Positions 27,364 to 37,182 are shown, counted from the stretch's first letter. The stretch: DNA of 64,000 bases from Allocoleopsis franciscana PCC 7113 (GCF_000317515.1 NC_019738.1:4180001-4244000); one strand, 5' to 3'. Notes: a model not told the origin generated them from the sequence alone. Numbers and translations are program-made.

Positions 27364-28242
27364 CTAAGTTCCCAAATAACGCCTCAAGAAACTTTCCAAA
27401 GATTCCAGTTTGAAGTTGTAAACAGACTCCAGTTTAGCAATCTCTTCTGATGTGCAGAAAAATTCATTCGCTAGCAATGTCCGCAGTGTACCCAAGCCTT
27501 TTCGGGTTTGAGGATTAACGAAACCGAAAGCATTTCTAATGCCATCAAACACGAACAAAGGTGGATTAATAATAATTGGATCTCGGTTAAAAATGCGGCT
27601 GAAAATGCGTGGGATATCCTCTCGTTTCAGCACATCTGGCCCACCGACGGCAAAGCTCTGATTGCGTGCCCCTTCCACCGTAATAGAATCAACAGCCATC
27701 TGTGCCAAATCGTCCGTACTCACAATTGAAGTTCGGTTTTTGCCATCACCATTGAGTAAATAAATCCCACTTTGCCGAAATTGTTCTGCTAGGGGAATTA
27801 AGTTTGACGCCAACCCGGAAGGACGCAAGATGGTATAATTTATCCCACTTGCTTCTAAGTACTTTTCCACAGCTCGCTTGGCTTTGAAGACTGGGGCATC
27901 TTCATAACCGCGATCGCTTCCCATTACCGAGATAAACACAAAGTGCTGAACCCCATGCTCTTTGGCTTGATCAATCAGCTCAATATTGGCTCGGTAGTCT
28001 AAGGTTTGTGCATTGCCCCTGCCAGAACCATGAGTACTAATGATGTACTGAACGCCCTTGCAGGCTTTCTGGATATCTCTTTCCTCTTGCAAATCACCGA
28101 TAAACAGTTCAGCCCCCCGGCTTTCTAGCTCTCCATAGCGAGAACTCAGGCGGACAAAGGCTCGTACTGGTAGCTCTCGCTCCCGCAAGAGGCGCACGAC
28201 GCGGCGTCCGATTTGTCCTGTGGCTCCAGTGACTAAGTACAT
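27364..28242 (-). CDS. NmrA/atypical SDR-family NAD(P)-binding protein
   Basis: 292 residues from ATG 28242, which has GAGGTG upstream; the longer in-frame reading adds 17 atypical residues. The Rossmann motif MYLVTGATGQIGRRVVRLLR (GxxGxxG) opens the protein. RGAELFIGDLQEERDIQKAC follows, the atypical SDR pattern with no Tyr-x-x-x-Lys catalytic pair in the usual place, then YTILRPSGL. Related proteins include the Ycf39/HCF244-like and NmrA-like groups. It may bind NADP(H) as a sensor or assembly factor; substrate unknown. Confidence 0.83.
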   Translation of the reverse strand: MYLVTGATGQIGRRVVRLLRERELPVRAFVRLSSRYGELESRGAELFIGDLQEERDIQKACKGVQYIISTHGSGRGNAQTLDYRANIELIDQAKEHGVQHFVFISVMGSDRGYEDAPVFKAKRAVEKYLEASGINYTILRPSGLASNLIPLAEQFRQSGIYLLNGDGKNRTSIVSTDDLAQMAVDSITVEGARNQSFAVGGPDVLKREDIPRIFSRIFNRDPIIINPPLFVFDGIRNAFGFVNPQTRKGLGTLRTLLANEFFCTSEEIAKLESVYNFKLESLESFLRRYLGT

Positions 28243-28310
28243 GAAAAAACACCTCGTTGGTAGCGAACGGCTATCTCTTAGTGTATTTTTCAAACCTAAG
28301 TATTTCTACT

Positions 28311-29099
28311 TTAAAATTCAACAATGACTGGAGTATGGTCACTGGGTTGTTCAAGTTGCCTGGGCGCTTTATCAATGGTGCAACTGATAGCCTGATTATA
28401 GAGGTTGGGGGTAAGGTAATGATGGTCAATCCGCCAACCGCGATCGCGACTGAAGGCACGAGTCCGATAGTCCCACCAAGTAAAATGACCTGCCTCTGCG
28501 GTAAATTTGCGAAAGGCATCGGCTAACCCCACTGTTAAAACATCCTGTAAAGCTTGGCGTTCTGCCGGGGAAGCCATAATATGCTCGTCTCTGCCTTTGG
28601 GGTCGTGGATATCCCGATGATCTGGGGCAATGTTAAAATCGCCACAGACACAGAGTTCATGAGGCTGTTTTTCTAACAAAGTTTTCAGGTATTCCCGCAA
28701 TACCTTGAGCCAACGAAGTTTGTAGTGGTATTTATCGCTTCCCACCGCCGAACCATTTGGCACATAGAGATTCACAATCCGCACATTTCCGACGATACCG
28801 GTAATCACTCGTTTTTGTTCGTCTAAATCTCCGACGACATCGGCACCCAACACGGGGGCAAACCCGATACTAATGTCTTCTACAGGTGTCCGACTGAGGA
28901 TGGCAACGCCATTGTAGGATTTTTGCCCAGAAACGTAGAGGTGGTAGCCGAGGTTTTCCAAGGGCGATCGCGGAAAATCAGCATCCACAACCTTGGTTTC
29001 TTGCAGGCAAAGCACATCGACAGGGTTAGCTTGTAACCAATCCACCACCTGCATGAGGCGAGTGCGGATTGAGTTGACGTTCCAAGTAGCAATTTTCAT
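28311..29099 (-). CDS. xth: Exodeoxyribonuclease III / AP endonuclease
   Basis: 262 residues from ATG 29099 (MKIATWNVNSIRTRL is the standard family start; a longer frame to 29138 is not needed). Metal and catalytic motifs are present in order: NVNSIR, LCLQETK (Glu), VCGDFNIAPDHRDIHDP (D-x-N) and RGWRIDHHYLTP, with PSDHTPVIVEF (D-H) at the C-terminus. It acts in base excision repair on abasic sites and 3' blocks. It stands alone, separated from the 2-OG decarboxylase gene by a palindrome. Confidence 0.95.
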   Translation of the reverse strand: MKIATWNVNSIRTRLMQVVDWLQANPVDVLCLQETKVVDADFPRSPLENLGYHLYVSGQKSYNGVAILSRTPVEDISIGFAPVLGADVVGDLDEQKRVITGIVGNVRIVNLYVPNGSAVGSDKYHYKLRWLKVLREYLKTLLEKQPHELCVCGDFNIAPDHRDIHDPKGRDEHIMASPAERQALQDVLTVGLADAFRKFTAEAGHFTWWDYRTRAFSRDRGWRIDHHYLTPNLYNQAISCTIDKAPRQLEQPSDHTPVIVEF

Positions 29100-29121
29100 G
29101 AGGCTGGCAAACCGAAATTCT

Positions 29122-29164
29122 GTAGGGGCGTTTGCCAAGCATGGTGCGAAGTAAACACCCCTAC
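29122..29164. terminator. GTAGGGGCG-type inverted repeat, possible terminator
   Basis: Arms GTAGGGGCGTTT (29122-29133) and AAACACCCCTAC (29153-29164) form a hairpin with a 19-nt loop between the 2-OG decarboxylase stop and xth start. There is no long T-run, so it may be a repeated palindrome rather than a classical terminator. A GGGGCG-type palindrome also lies at 53013-53079. Confidence 0.5.
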
Positions 29165-29216
29165 AAGAGCATATCTAATCCTGTTCCTCCAACAACGGCT
29201 TTAGTGTCTGGGGAAG

Positions 29217-30863
29217 CTAAATCTTGCAGCTTAAATCCCCAGCTTTTTGGGTAAAGCGGAGATTTTCGCCGTAGTCAACAGGGCAATCAATCACCGTTGG
29301 GACATCTTGAGCCAGCGCTTCTTTGAGTGTAGGAATCAACTCTGCTGCCGAATTCACCCGATATCCTTTTAACCCCATACTTTCCGCAAATTTAACAAAA
29401 TCCGGATTGCCAAAGCGGATGAACGCGGAGTCACCAAAGTGATTTTGTTGCTTCCACTCAATCAAGCCATAACCACCATCATTGAAAATCAAAGTAACGA
29501 AGGGAGTACCGACTCGGAGTGCCGTCTCTAATTCCTGACAGTTCATCATAAATCCGCCATCACCCGTAACCGCAACGACGTTCCGTTCTGGATATACCAG
29601 TTTTGCGCCGATAGCTCCTGGCAGGGCAATTCCCATGGCGGCAAAGCCATTAGAGATGATACAAGTGTTGGGGCGATCGCAATGATACTGACGCGCCATC
29701 CACATCTTATGAGCACCGACATCAGAAATGACGATATCATCCGGCCCCATCACCTGCCGCAGGTCATAAATTAGCTTTTGCGGCTTGATGGGGAAACCTT
29801 CATCGTTCGCATACAGCTCATAGTCGGCTCGAATATCCGCCCGTAATTCTACGGCATAGGGTATGGTTTTGCCCTCCCGATCCGCCTGTTTCATAATTTC
29901 AGCGAGCGAATCAGAAATATCTCCTACCACTTCCACTAAGGGAATATAGCTGCTATCAATTTCTGCGGGAGACATGCCAATATGAATAATCGGAATCTTG
30001 CCTTCTGGATTCCACTTTTTCGGTGAATATTCCACCAAATCGTAACCCACAGCAATGATTAAATCGGCTTGATCAAAAGCACAACTTACATGGTCGCGTT
30101 GTTGTAATCCAACCGTCCATAACGCTAAGGGATGAGTGTAAGGAATCACACCTTTGCCCATAAAACTGTTCACAACGGGAATATTCATCCGAGTTGCAAA
30201 TTCCGTTAGCGCTTCACTCGCACCCGCACGAATGGCTCCATTCCCCACGAGAATTAGAGGATTTTTAGCCTTAGAAATAGCGACAGCCGCTTTACCGATA
30301 CTGCGAAAAGAGGCATAGGTTTTTTCTCGCTCATCTTTAGCCAGGGGTTGACCTAGTACTGGCATAGCAGCAATATTTTCCGGCAAGTCAATGTGAACCG
30401 CTCCCGGTTTTTCGCTCTGAGCAATTTTAAACGCCTTGCGGACAATTTCGGCTGTATTACTAGGGCGAACAATCTGGGCATTCCATTTGGTTACAGGCGC
30501 GAACATCGCCACCAAATCTAAATATTGGTGAGATTCAATGTGCATCCGATCGGTTCCCACCTGACCGGTGATAGCGACCAACGGTGCTCCATCTAAGTTG
30601 GCATCTGCAACACCGGTCATTAAATTAGTTGCGCCTGGACCGAGGGTAGACAGGCAAACGCCAGCCTTTCCGGTCAAGCGTCCATAAAGGTCTGCCATAA
30701 AAGCGGCACCCTGTTCATGACGGGTTGTAATGAACTTAATTGAAGAATGTCTGAGCGCCTCTAGAACGTGGAGATTCTCTTCGCCCGGAAGTCCAAAAAC
30801 ATACTCGACTCCTTCATTTTCCAGGCAACGTACCAACAGTTCAGCGGTGTTTATTTCGCCCAT
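29217..30863 (-). CDS. ThDP-dependent 2-oxoglutarate decarboxylase (annotated often as acetolactate synthase large subunit)
   Basis: 548 residues of the acetolactate-synthase-like ThDP family. Catalytic Glu50 lies in FITTRHEQGAAFMADLYGR. The ThDP/Mg motif is VTGDGGFMMNCQELETALRV through IFNDGGYGLIEWKQ, with G-D-G and N-D-G. The fold order is PYR domain, central domain, PP domain. In Synechococcus sp. PCC 7002 a protein of this type, next to an aldehyde dehydrogenase, is 2-oxoglutarate decarboxylase (Zhang and Bryant). The same adjacency here supports that assignment over a catabolic acetolactate synthase. It yields succinic semialdehyde, closing the cyanobacterial TCA cycle. Confidence 0.85.
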   Translation of the reverse strand: MGEINTAELLVRCLENEGVEYVFGLPGEENLHVLEALRHSSIKFITTRHEQGAAFMADLYGRLTGKAGVCLSTLGPGATNLMTGVADANLDGAPLVAITGQVGTDRMHIESHQYLDLVAMFAPVTKWNAQIVRPSNTAEIVRKAFKIAQSEKPGAVHIDLPENIAAMPVLGQPLAKDEREKTYASFRSIGKAAVAISKAKNPLILVGNGAIRAGASEALTEFATRMNIPVVNSFMGKGVIPYTHPLALWTVGLQQRDHVSCAFDQADLIIAVGYDLVEYSPKKWNPEGKIPIIHIGMSPAEIDSSYIPLVEVVGDISDSLAEIMKQADREGKTIPYAVELRADIRADYELYANDEGFPIKPQKLIYDLRQVMGPDDIVISDVGAHKMWMARQYHCDRPNTCIISNGFAAMGIALPGAIGAKLVYPERNVVAVTGDGGFMMNCQELETALRVGTPFVTLIFNDGGYGLIEWKQQNHFGDSAFIRFGNPDFVKFAESMGLKGYRVNSAAELIPTLKEALAQDVPTVIDCPVDYGENLRFTQKAGDLSCKI

Positions 30864-31015
30864 TTCACTTTTCCTAGTATTTAGTTGAGTTTTTGCTAAG
30901 ATTTGGCATTTATGGAAGCTCTTAGCATTGAGGGACTAAACTTTGATGCCTTATAGGAGCGTAATGTAATACACTCGTAAAATTCAAGGTATTCTTAAGA
31001 ATTAAGAACCCCTGT

Positions 31016-32383
31016 TTACTTAATCCAAACTGTTTTAATGTTGACAAATTCATGGATACCTTGAATTCCCAGTTCCCGTCCATAACCGGAACGTTTGATG
31101 CCACCAAACGGTAAACGGGGATCGGATTTGACTAAGCCATTGATAAACACCGCACCCGCTTCAACTTCGTCAATCAGGCGTTGGGCTTCTTGTTCATCGG
31201 TTGTCCAGGCACTGGCTCCCAGTCCAAAGGGGGATGCATTGGCTCTGGCGATCGCTGTATCAATATCCGGCACTCGGAAGAGTAACGCCACGGGACCAAA
31301 AAATTCCTCTTCGTCTGCTGGCGTGCCCGGCGGGAAGTCACTCAAAATCGTGGGTGGATAAAAGTTGCCGGGGCGATCAGATAGGGGCTGTCCGCCGGTT
31401 AGAACTTTTGATCCTTTTTTAATGCAAACTTGCACGAGCTCGTCTAAATCTTTGAGAATCCCAGGCGTCGCTAAGGGGCCAACATCTGTATTCTCATCCA
31501 TGGGGTCACCGATTTTTAACGCCTGAAATTTCTCCACCAAGCGTCGCTCAAATTCATCGGCAACGGCATCCACGACAATAAACCGTTTCGCCGCAATGCA
31601 AGATTGACCGGTATTGAGCATCCGCGCCGTGACAGCGGTTGTCACTGCTGCTTCTAGATCGGCACTTTCCAGGACGATAAAGGGGTCACTTCCACCGAGT
31701 TCCAATACTGTTTTCTTAATTTGCTTACCTGCTGTTGCGGCTAGACTCGCTCCTGCCGCCTCACTGCCGGTTAAGGTTGCGGCTTTGACTCGCGCATCAT
31801 TAATAATTGATGCTACTTGGTCTGCACCAATTAATAAGGTTTGAAATGCGCCTTCGGGAAATCCGGCTTCTCGGAAGATTTGTGCGATCGCTAAAGCACA
31901 TTGCGGTACATTAGAAGCGTGTTTGAGTAACCCGACGTTGCCTGCCATCAGGGCGGGTGCTGCAAATCGAAAGACTTGCCAAAACGGGAAATTCCAAGGC
32001 ATAACGGCTAGAATCAGCCCCAAGGGTTGATAACGCACAAAGCTCTTGCTGGCATCCGTTGATACGGCAACGTCAGCGAGGAAGTCAGCGGCGTGTTCGG
32101 CGTAGTAGCGGCAAACTAAGGCGCATTTTTCGGTTTCTGCGATCGCACTTTTCAGGGTTTTCCCCATTTCCGTGGTCATGATCTTACCGAAGCTGACCTT
32201 GTCACGCTCCAGAATTTCGGCGGCTTGATTCAGCCATTCGGCTCGTTGTTGCATTGGCGTTTGGCGATATTGCTCAAATGTCTGTTGCGCCAGTGCTAGC
32301 TTTTGTGCTATTGACCCAGAACTCTCGGCCTCAAATGTTTTGATGGTTTCCCCGGTTGCTGGGTTAATCGTAGCGATACCCAT
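31016..32383 (-). CDS. Succinic semialdehyde dehydrogenase (NAD(P)-dependent aldehyde dehydrogenase)
   Basis: About 455 residues from ATG 32383, chosen because GGAG lies about 10 nt upstream and [12 protein letters not shown] is the family start; a TTG at 32404 is in frame. The general-base Glu is E228 ([10 protein letters not shown]) and the catalytic Cys C262 ([12 protein letters not shown]). [11 protein letters not shown] and the C-terminal [16 protein letters not shown] also fit SSADH/GabD-type enzymes. It oxidises succinic semialdehyde made by the downstream gene 152 bp away, forming the 2-OG to succinate bypass. Cytoplasmic. Confidence 0.88.
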   Translation of the reverse strand: MGIATINPATGETIKTFEAESSGSIAQKLALAQQTFEQYRQTPMQQRAEWLNQAAEILERDKVSFGKIMTTEMGKTLKSAIAETEKCALVCRYYAEHAADFLADVAVSTDASKSFVRYQPLGLILAVMPWNFPFWQVFRFAAPALMAGNVGLLKHASNVPQCALAIAQIFREAGFPEGAFQTLLIGADQVASIINDARVKAATLTGSEAAGASLAATAGKQIKKTVLELGGSDPFIVLESADLEAAVTTAVTARMLNTGQSCIAAKRFIVVDAVADEFERRLVEKFQALKIGDPMDENTDVGPLATPGILKDLDELVQVCIKKGSKVLTGGQPLSDRPGNFYPPTILSDFPPGTPADEEEFFGPVALLFRVPDIDTAIARANASPFGLGASAWTTDEQEAQRLIDEVEAGAVFINGLVKSDPRLPFGGIKRSGYGRELGIQGIHEFVNIKTVWIK

Positions 32384-32811
32384 AAGCACGTTCTCCAACC
32401 CCAAAATAGATGGGTATATGTTTTGTTTTCCTTGTTTTCCTAGTCTAATGCCACCCTAACTTTCCATCCGTCAATGATGTAGATTGCTTTACAGTTTCTT
32501 TCACTGGTTAAGAATCGGATCGCGGGTGATAGTGTAAATTTTTTCGACAAAAATATAATCAATCACTTCATTAAACGTGGCAAATCTTAAATAATTATTT
32601 ATTTTGTTTGAGATCTACACTAGAATGAAGAAGCAATTCTCAGGCTAGCTTGACAAGATTTTTCCTGAAAAATTTAGAGCAAAGACTTAACAACCTAGCG
32701 GTTTCCCCGAATCAGTCCATCAAAAGCGCCACAATGCCGCTTGAAGAGTGCGCCTTACCACTCTGATGGTTAGCAGTAACACGACCGTCGTAGATCTTCC
32801 CTAAGGACAAC
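32384..32811. other. Divergent intergenic region, AT-rich
   Basis: 428 bp between the leftward SSADH operon and the rightward response regulator. It must carry both promoters. No RNA gene or operator recognised. Confidence 0.5.
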
Positions 32812-33270
32812 ATGGATGACTTGGACTTTTGCCCTTGTTGTGAACTCACGTATGGCGGTGCTAGTGATAATCCACGCTCTATCACTAGCAAGCCGATCAT
32901 TTTAGCCGTCGATGATGATGAAGACAACTTATTGCTGTTGGCTTACGCCCTAGAACCTTTTGGCTGCAATTTGCTCACCGCGTCTGATGGTCTAACGGCT
33001 CTACGCAAAGCCCAAGCTTATCAACCGAATTTAATTTTGCTGGATATTCTCATGCCTTACATGAATGGTATGGAGGTAGTCATTCAACTCAAGAAAGACG
33101 TAAAGATGAGGACGGTTCCGGTCATTGCTGTCACCGCCTTAGCCAGAATTGAAGACCGAGAACGCCTTCTGGTTGCAGGGTTCAATGACTACATCAGCAA
33201 GCCCTATATGATCGAAGAGATTGAAGCATTAGTCCGGCATTATCTCCCGTTGCCCGTGTCTATTTCTTGA
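32812..33270 (+). CDS. Single-domain response regulator (receiver only)
   Basis: 152 residues: about 27 leading residues with a CPCC motif, then one complete receiver. Acidic pocket is D34-D36 (AVDDDEDN), phosphoacceptor D78 (LLDILMP), switch Thr108 (AVTALA) and Lys130 (YISKPY). No output domain, so it acts as a CheY/Spo0F-like protein partner or phosphorelay step. A paralogue lies at 34086. Its 3' end overlaps the convergent DUF2294 gene by 11 bp. Confidence 0.92.
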   Translation: MDDLDFCPCCELTYGGASDNPRSITSKPIILAVDDDEDNLLLLAYALEPFGCNLLTASDGLTALRKAQAYQPNLILLDILMPYMNGMEVVIQLKKDVKMRTVPVIAVTALARIEDRERLLVAGFNDYISKPYMIEEIEALVRHYLPLPVSIS

Positions 33271-33700
33271 TCTTGGGGACAGCTTCCGGATTGCGAACTT
33301 CGGGTGTAACCTCTAAAACAGCAATGATGCCAGTGCGACCAGTTTCTAAGGTAGCATCGCTGAGAAGGTCAAGGACACAGACACTGAGTACTTCCTCAAT
33401 CAAGGCTTTTAGTCCGGGTTTGATGGCCTCATCCAATTCTGAACGAACTTTTTGAGCTAAGTCAGATTGACCCCTATCCGCTAGGAGTTGTTCAGGTGGA
33501 GTAATCGAGTCTTCAATAACCAAGGCCACCTTTTCATCAAAGATTTGACAAGTCACTTTCCCGGGCTGATGCCCTAACTGGTCGCGATACAAAGCCTGGA
33601 GTCGCTGTGAAAGCAGACGTTCTAACTGCCCTCGGGTAGGCTTGGAGGACTCCTGTGTCATAAGGGGATTTTGGTGAAGAATAAAAGGATCTAAAGGCAT
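33260..33700 (-). CDS. DUF2294 family protein
   Basis: 146 residues. RGQLERLLSQRLQALYRDQL, GHQPGKVTCQIFDEKVALVI and the E-P-L/P-E-Q-LL turn with RSELDEAIKPGLKALIEEVL match DUF2294 in order. The family is small, cytoplasmic and of unproven function. Two in-frame ATGs (33700, 33661) exist and neither has a strong ribosome-binding site; the conserved part starts after the second. It lies between two paralogous response regulators, tail-to-tail with one, which hints at involvement in the same signalling but does not prove it. Confidence 0.82.
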   Translation of the reverse strand: MPLDPFILHQNPLMTQESSKPTRGQLERLLSQRLQALYRDQLGHQPGKVTCQIFDEKVALVIEDSITPPEQLLADRGQSDLAQKVRSELDEAIKPGLKALIEEVLSVCVLDLLSDATLETGRTGIIAVLEVTPEVRNPEAVPKIKK

Positions 33701-33958
33701 ATTTTAAAGATTATTCAACAATTTTGGTGATCTTGTCTTAGCCAGTCTAAAATCTTGACATTTTCCTGGATTTATGAGATTAAGACGACCACTGCCTTTA
33801 TAGTACACACCAGCGGAGCAAGGGCGTTGATGGATGGACTAAAAAAGCGAAATATTTCGGAAAATTGAGTTTTAATTTTTATATAGGGGGATTTACTCCT
33901 AGAATAGGGCTACAGAATAGGTGTTATATTGACAAACCTCAATAAAGCATCTCTTATC

Positions 33959-34102
33959 ATGAAAAATCAGCACCGATTTAATCCAAGCCAGTCTGTACTA
34001 AGCGCTATCAATCCGCTAGCGATTGCCTTGTCCACTTTGCTGCTGAGAGTTGTATCAGGAAGAGTCAACTTCCTAAGAGCAGAACATGATTATGAAAGTT
34101 GA
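33959..34102 (+). CDS. Possible 47-residue small ORF overlapping the response regulator start
   Basis: It begins ATG at 33959 and ends at 34102, overlapping the first 17 bases of the response regulator in another frame. It has a mid-length hydrophobic stretch (INPLAIALSTLLLRVV) and basic ends. It could be a short leader or coupled membrane peptide, or chance. No family recognised. Confidence 0.25.
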   Translation: MKNQHRFNPSQSVLSAINPLAIALSTLLLRVVSGRVNFLRAEHDYES

Positions 34103-34511
34103 TATGGAATGTTCTCTTGGCAGCGATAATCAGGCCGTTGCCCCACAGCCATTAGTGTTAGTGGTCGATGATAATGAAGATAATTTATCGTTGCTCGCGT
34201 TCTTGGTCGAGCAACTCGATTGCCAAATTATTACTGCGATAGATGGTAAGACGGCGTTGGATTTAATGGAAAATCATCAACCTGCCCTGATCTTACTGGA
34301 TATGATGCTACCGGATTTAGACGGATTGGAAGTGTTATCTCGCATCAGGCAGAATCCTGTGAATGCTAAAATTCCGGTGATTGCTGTGACAGCGATGGCA
34401 CGAGCACAAGACCGAGAGCGGATTTTATCAGCTGGCTGCGATGAATACGTGACCAAGCCTTACAATGTTGATGAAATAGAGGCGTTGATGCGACGTTATT
34501 TGAGCCAATAG
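34086..34511 (+). CDS. Single-domain response regulator, paralogue
   Basis: 141 residues, one receiver domain: acidic pocket at D28-D29 (VVDDNEDN), phosphoacceptor D72 (LLDMMLP), Thr102 (AVTAMA) and Lys124 (YVTKPY). The sequence follows the 32812 gene closely (EDNLSLLAF, RAQDRERILSAG against RIEDRERLLVAG), so the two arose by duplication around the DUF2294 gene. No output domain. Confidence 0.92.
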   Translation: MIMKVDMECSLGSDNQAVAPQPLVLVVDDNEDNLSLLAFLVEQLDCQIITAIDGKTALDLMENHQPALILLDMMLPDLDGLEVLSRIRQNPVNAKIPVIAVTAMARAQDRERILSAGCDEYVTKPYNVDEIEALMRRYLSQ

Positions 34512-34574
34512 GGTGAAAGGTTTATAGGATGCGTTAGCTTTCTTCGTAACGCATCAAGGATAACTGAATCGGCG

Positions 34575-35630
34575 CTACTTGAACTGGGGATAAATCAGGA
34601 TTTTGTAAGTATCCGGTGTTGGGGCGATCGCACGTTCTACCGCATCGGCTAAATGTTGCAGGGGGTAGCGATCGCTAATCAGGGCATCCACATCAATGCG
34701 TCGATTGAAGACAATATCTGTTGCTAAAGACTGAATGCGATAAGAAGAACTATAACTCCCCATCAGATCGATTTCCCGACGGTAGAGGATATTAGGATTA
34801 ATCGGAATTTCCACCTCGTCGGGAAATTCAGCAAAAAATACAATTTTGCCGCCTTTGCGAGTACAGTCTAAGGCTTGGAAAAAGGCTTTCTCACTGGGAA
34901 CGGCAAGTAGGGTTGTATCCACACCCATCCCCTCGGTGAGAGCAAAAATTTTAGCTTGTAAGTCGGGATCACGGGCATCAAAAGCCGCCTCAGCCCCCAC
35001 CTGCTTAGCTTTCTCAATTCGGGCAGGGATCAAATCAGTGGCGATCGCTTTTGCCCCAAAGTACTTCACCAGCATAATAAACATTAGCCCAATTGGACCC
35101 GCCCCGGTGACCAAAATGGTTTGACCGGGAGTTACTTGGGCTTTTTTCACCGCCTTGAGGCAGCAATTCGTAGGTTCGACAAAACTCGCTTGTTCAAAAC
35201 TAACCCCCTCTGGGATTGGAATTAACCCCCCATTGCGGACAATATGCCCCGGAACTTTGACATAGTCAGCAAAGCCACCCCCGCTAGGCACAAAGCCTGC
35301 TGTTGTGGAGATATTTTTATAAACGTCGCACATCGAGAAATTGTCATTGAGGCAGTAGCCGCAGCGCATACAAGGGATATGGTGCATAACCACAACCCGT
35401 TGCCCCACCTGCCAACCTGTCACCTCTTTTCCAACGGCAGCAATCACACCCGCTGTTTCATGTCCGTAGATGCGCGGAGGATCATACAAGGGATAACGAA
35501 TTTTTTTGATATCTGACTGGCAAAGCCCCACCACTCGCACCTGCACCAACACCTCATCGGCGTGAAGTTCGGGAACGGGCACCTCTTCGTAACTTAGTTG
35601 ATTAACGCCTCGGAATACTTGCGCCTTCAT
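34575..35630 (-). CDS. Zinc-dependent medium-chain alcohol/sorbitol dehydrogenase
   Basis: 351 residues from ATG 35630, which has a perfect GGAGGAG 6 nt upstream. Catalytic zinc ligands are Cys in GLCQSD and His-Glu in YGHETAGVI. The structural zinc loop CMRCGYCLNDNFSMC has four Cys. NAD(P) is bound by VTGAGPIGLMFIMLV. The closest general relatives are threonine/sorbitol dehydrogenases of the MDR superfamily. The substrate is not readable. Monocistronic, leftward. Confidence 0.9.
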   Translation of the reverse strand: MKAQVFRGVNQLSYEEVPVPELHADEVLVQVRVVGLCQSDIKKIRYPLYDPPRIYGHETAGVIAAVGKEVTGWQVGQRVVVMHHIPCMRCGYCLNDNFSMCDVYKNISTTAGFVPSGGGFADYVKVPGHIVRNGGLIPIPEGVSFEQASFVEPTNCCLKAVKKAQVTPGQTILVTGAGPIGLMFIMLVKYFGAKAIATDLIPARIEKAKQVGAEAAFDARDPDLQAKIFALTEGMGVDTTLLAVPSEKAFFQALDCTRKGGKIVFFAEFPDEVEIPINPNILYRREIDLMGSYSSSYRIQSLATDIVFNRRIDVDALISDRYPLQHLADAVERAIAPTPDTYKILIYPQFK

Positions 35631-35874
35631 GCACTCCTCCTCTTTGCCTAGCAATTTTAGCTTTTTTCGCCAGAAGCCCCGCATCCTAATTGTTATACTC
35701 ACATCTTGCGTTCAAAGATAGCAGACTTTTTCCCTCGCTCCTCGCTCCTTTAAAGCCTGAAAATCTATCGAATAGAAGATAGTAAATTGTTTATTATATC
35801 TTCCTTAGATAGAGGTAAATCTTACCTAATTTTACAACCATACAAGGTAAAGAAGTCTACTTAGGAGAAAATCC

Positions 35875-36279
35875 ATGAAGCACAGATTTTTTACAGTCTT
35901 AGGAATTTTGGCAGTGAGTACAGGGTTAGCTAACTCAGTTCATGCACAGTCAGCCTTTGTCTCAAATCCAGATCCCGCCGAAGTTACCGTATCCAGCGAG
36001 TCCCTGGACGGGATTAGAAGCAGAACATTAGGTGATGACTTCAACAACTTTTTTTTAGATAGTTCTTCAACTACTCCATTGAGTCCTGTGGGAAATAATA
36101 ACAACTTTATTGTTCGCAATGGAACTGTATGGCAAATCACTGAAGACGTTCAATTAGTTGGCAATAGACCAATTTACCCCTCCGTTAGTCCTGTTCCTTG
36201 GCAACAAAATCAACCGCTTACTAATCAGCCATTAAATGGCCCGGAAAGAGTGGAATTGCAGTTTGACTTGGGGCAATAA
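35875..36279 (+). CDS. Small secreted protein of unknown function
   Basis: 134 residues with a clear signal peptide (KHRFFTVLGILAVSTGLANS, then VHAQ with cleavage after about residue 24). The mature part is Asn/Ser/Pro-rich with no known domain: a DDFNNFF segment, then NNNNFIVRNGTVWQITEDVQ and a Q/P-rich tail. GGAG sits before the ATG. Probably periplasmic or exported; function unknown. Confidence 0.75.
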   Translation: MKHRFFTVLGILAVSTGLANSVHAQSAFVSNPDPAEVTVSSESLDGIRSRTLGDDFNNFFLDSSSTTPLSPVGNNNNFIVRNGTVWQITEDVQLVGNRPIYPSVSPVPWQQNQPLTNQPLNGPERVELQFDLGQ

Positions 36280-36384
36280 TCTCTGTAAGATTTGTTGAAG
36301 GTAAAGGTATTGATGGTTGAGCGAGAGCTGTAACTTTGGCATACTGTTCAGCTTAATAAATACTCTCTGCGCTATTTTTCTATC

Positions 36385-37182
36385 TTAAGGAATTGTAAAG
36401 TTAATTCCATTACCATTAAATATAGCGAGAGAAATCAAAAAATCAAACATAAAAATCGAAATCCACGATGTAACCACAGCAGATGTTGCAGCTTGTCCCA
36501 CACCTTTAGCGCCTCCCTTCGTCGTTAATCCCCAACTACAGCCAATAATGGCAATGAGTACTCCAAAAATCAAAGATTTCAACACTACATTCAGTAAATC
36601 TCGCACTTCTAGAAGCTCATGAACTGAATTTAAAAATACATCAGGCGGCACATTATAAAAATTCATTCCCACAAATACCCCCCCAGCAATTCCCATGATC
36701 AGTGCCAGAATGGTTAAGATAGGTAACATTAAAAAGCAGGCAACCACACGAGGAATTACTAAATAATTAATCGGGTCAGTTTTCAACATATATAGAGCAT
36801 CAATTTGTTCTGATATTTGCATCGCACCAATCTCTGCCGCATAAGCCGAACCCACCTGTCCCGCCACAATACTCGCCGTTAAAATAGGAGCTAACTCACG
36901 GCAGAAGGCTAATGAAAAAGCTCCACCCACAAAATTGACGGCTCCAAATCGACTTAATTCTCTTGCGGTTTGAATAGTAAAAATCATTCCAGCAAAAACG
37001 GCGACTAGTATAACCGGATTCAGGGAACCGACACCAACCGTTGCCATCTGTTCTAGCAAGTTTCGAGAGGAAAATTTTCCTTGAAGCAAACGCAATACAA
37101 CTTGACCACTTAAGAAAATGGCGGCTATATATCGATAAATCCAGGGGTATTCGATGTGGTCTTCAGATAGATGTTTGGGCAT
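36385..37182 (-). CDS. MlaE-family lipid ABC transporter permease
   Basis: 265 residues with five to six membrane helices. SLNPVILVAVFAGMIFTIQT, then FCRELAPILTASIVAGQVGS, is the signature MlaE block (RELxPVLTxLxxAGRxG). ISEQIDALYMLKTDP and PRVVACFLMLPILT continue it. It is the membrane subunit of an Mla/TGD-type ABC importer of phospholipids. No ATPase or MCE substrate-binding gene is adjacent in this window, as often in cyanobacteria. Inner (plasma) membrane. Confidence 0.93.
   Translation of the reverse strand: MPKHLSEDHIEYPWIYRYIAAIFLSGQVVLRLLQGKFSSRNLLEQMATVGVGSLNPVILVAVFAGMIFTIQTARELSRFGAVNFVGGAFSLAFCRELAPILTASIVAGQVGSAYAAEIGAMQISEQIDALYMLKTDPINYLVIPRVVACFLMLPILTILALIMGIAGGVFVGMNFYNVPPDVFLNSVHELLEVRDLLNVVLKSLIFGVLIAIIGCSWGLTTKGGAKGVGQAATSAVVTSWISIFMFDFLISLAIFNGNGINFTIP

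Noticed and set aside
36385-37182. A complete Mla transporter operon
   Set aside because: Only the permease is present; no ATPase or MCE gene adjoins it.
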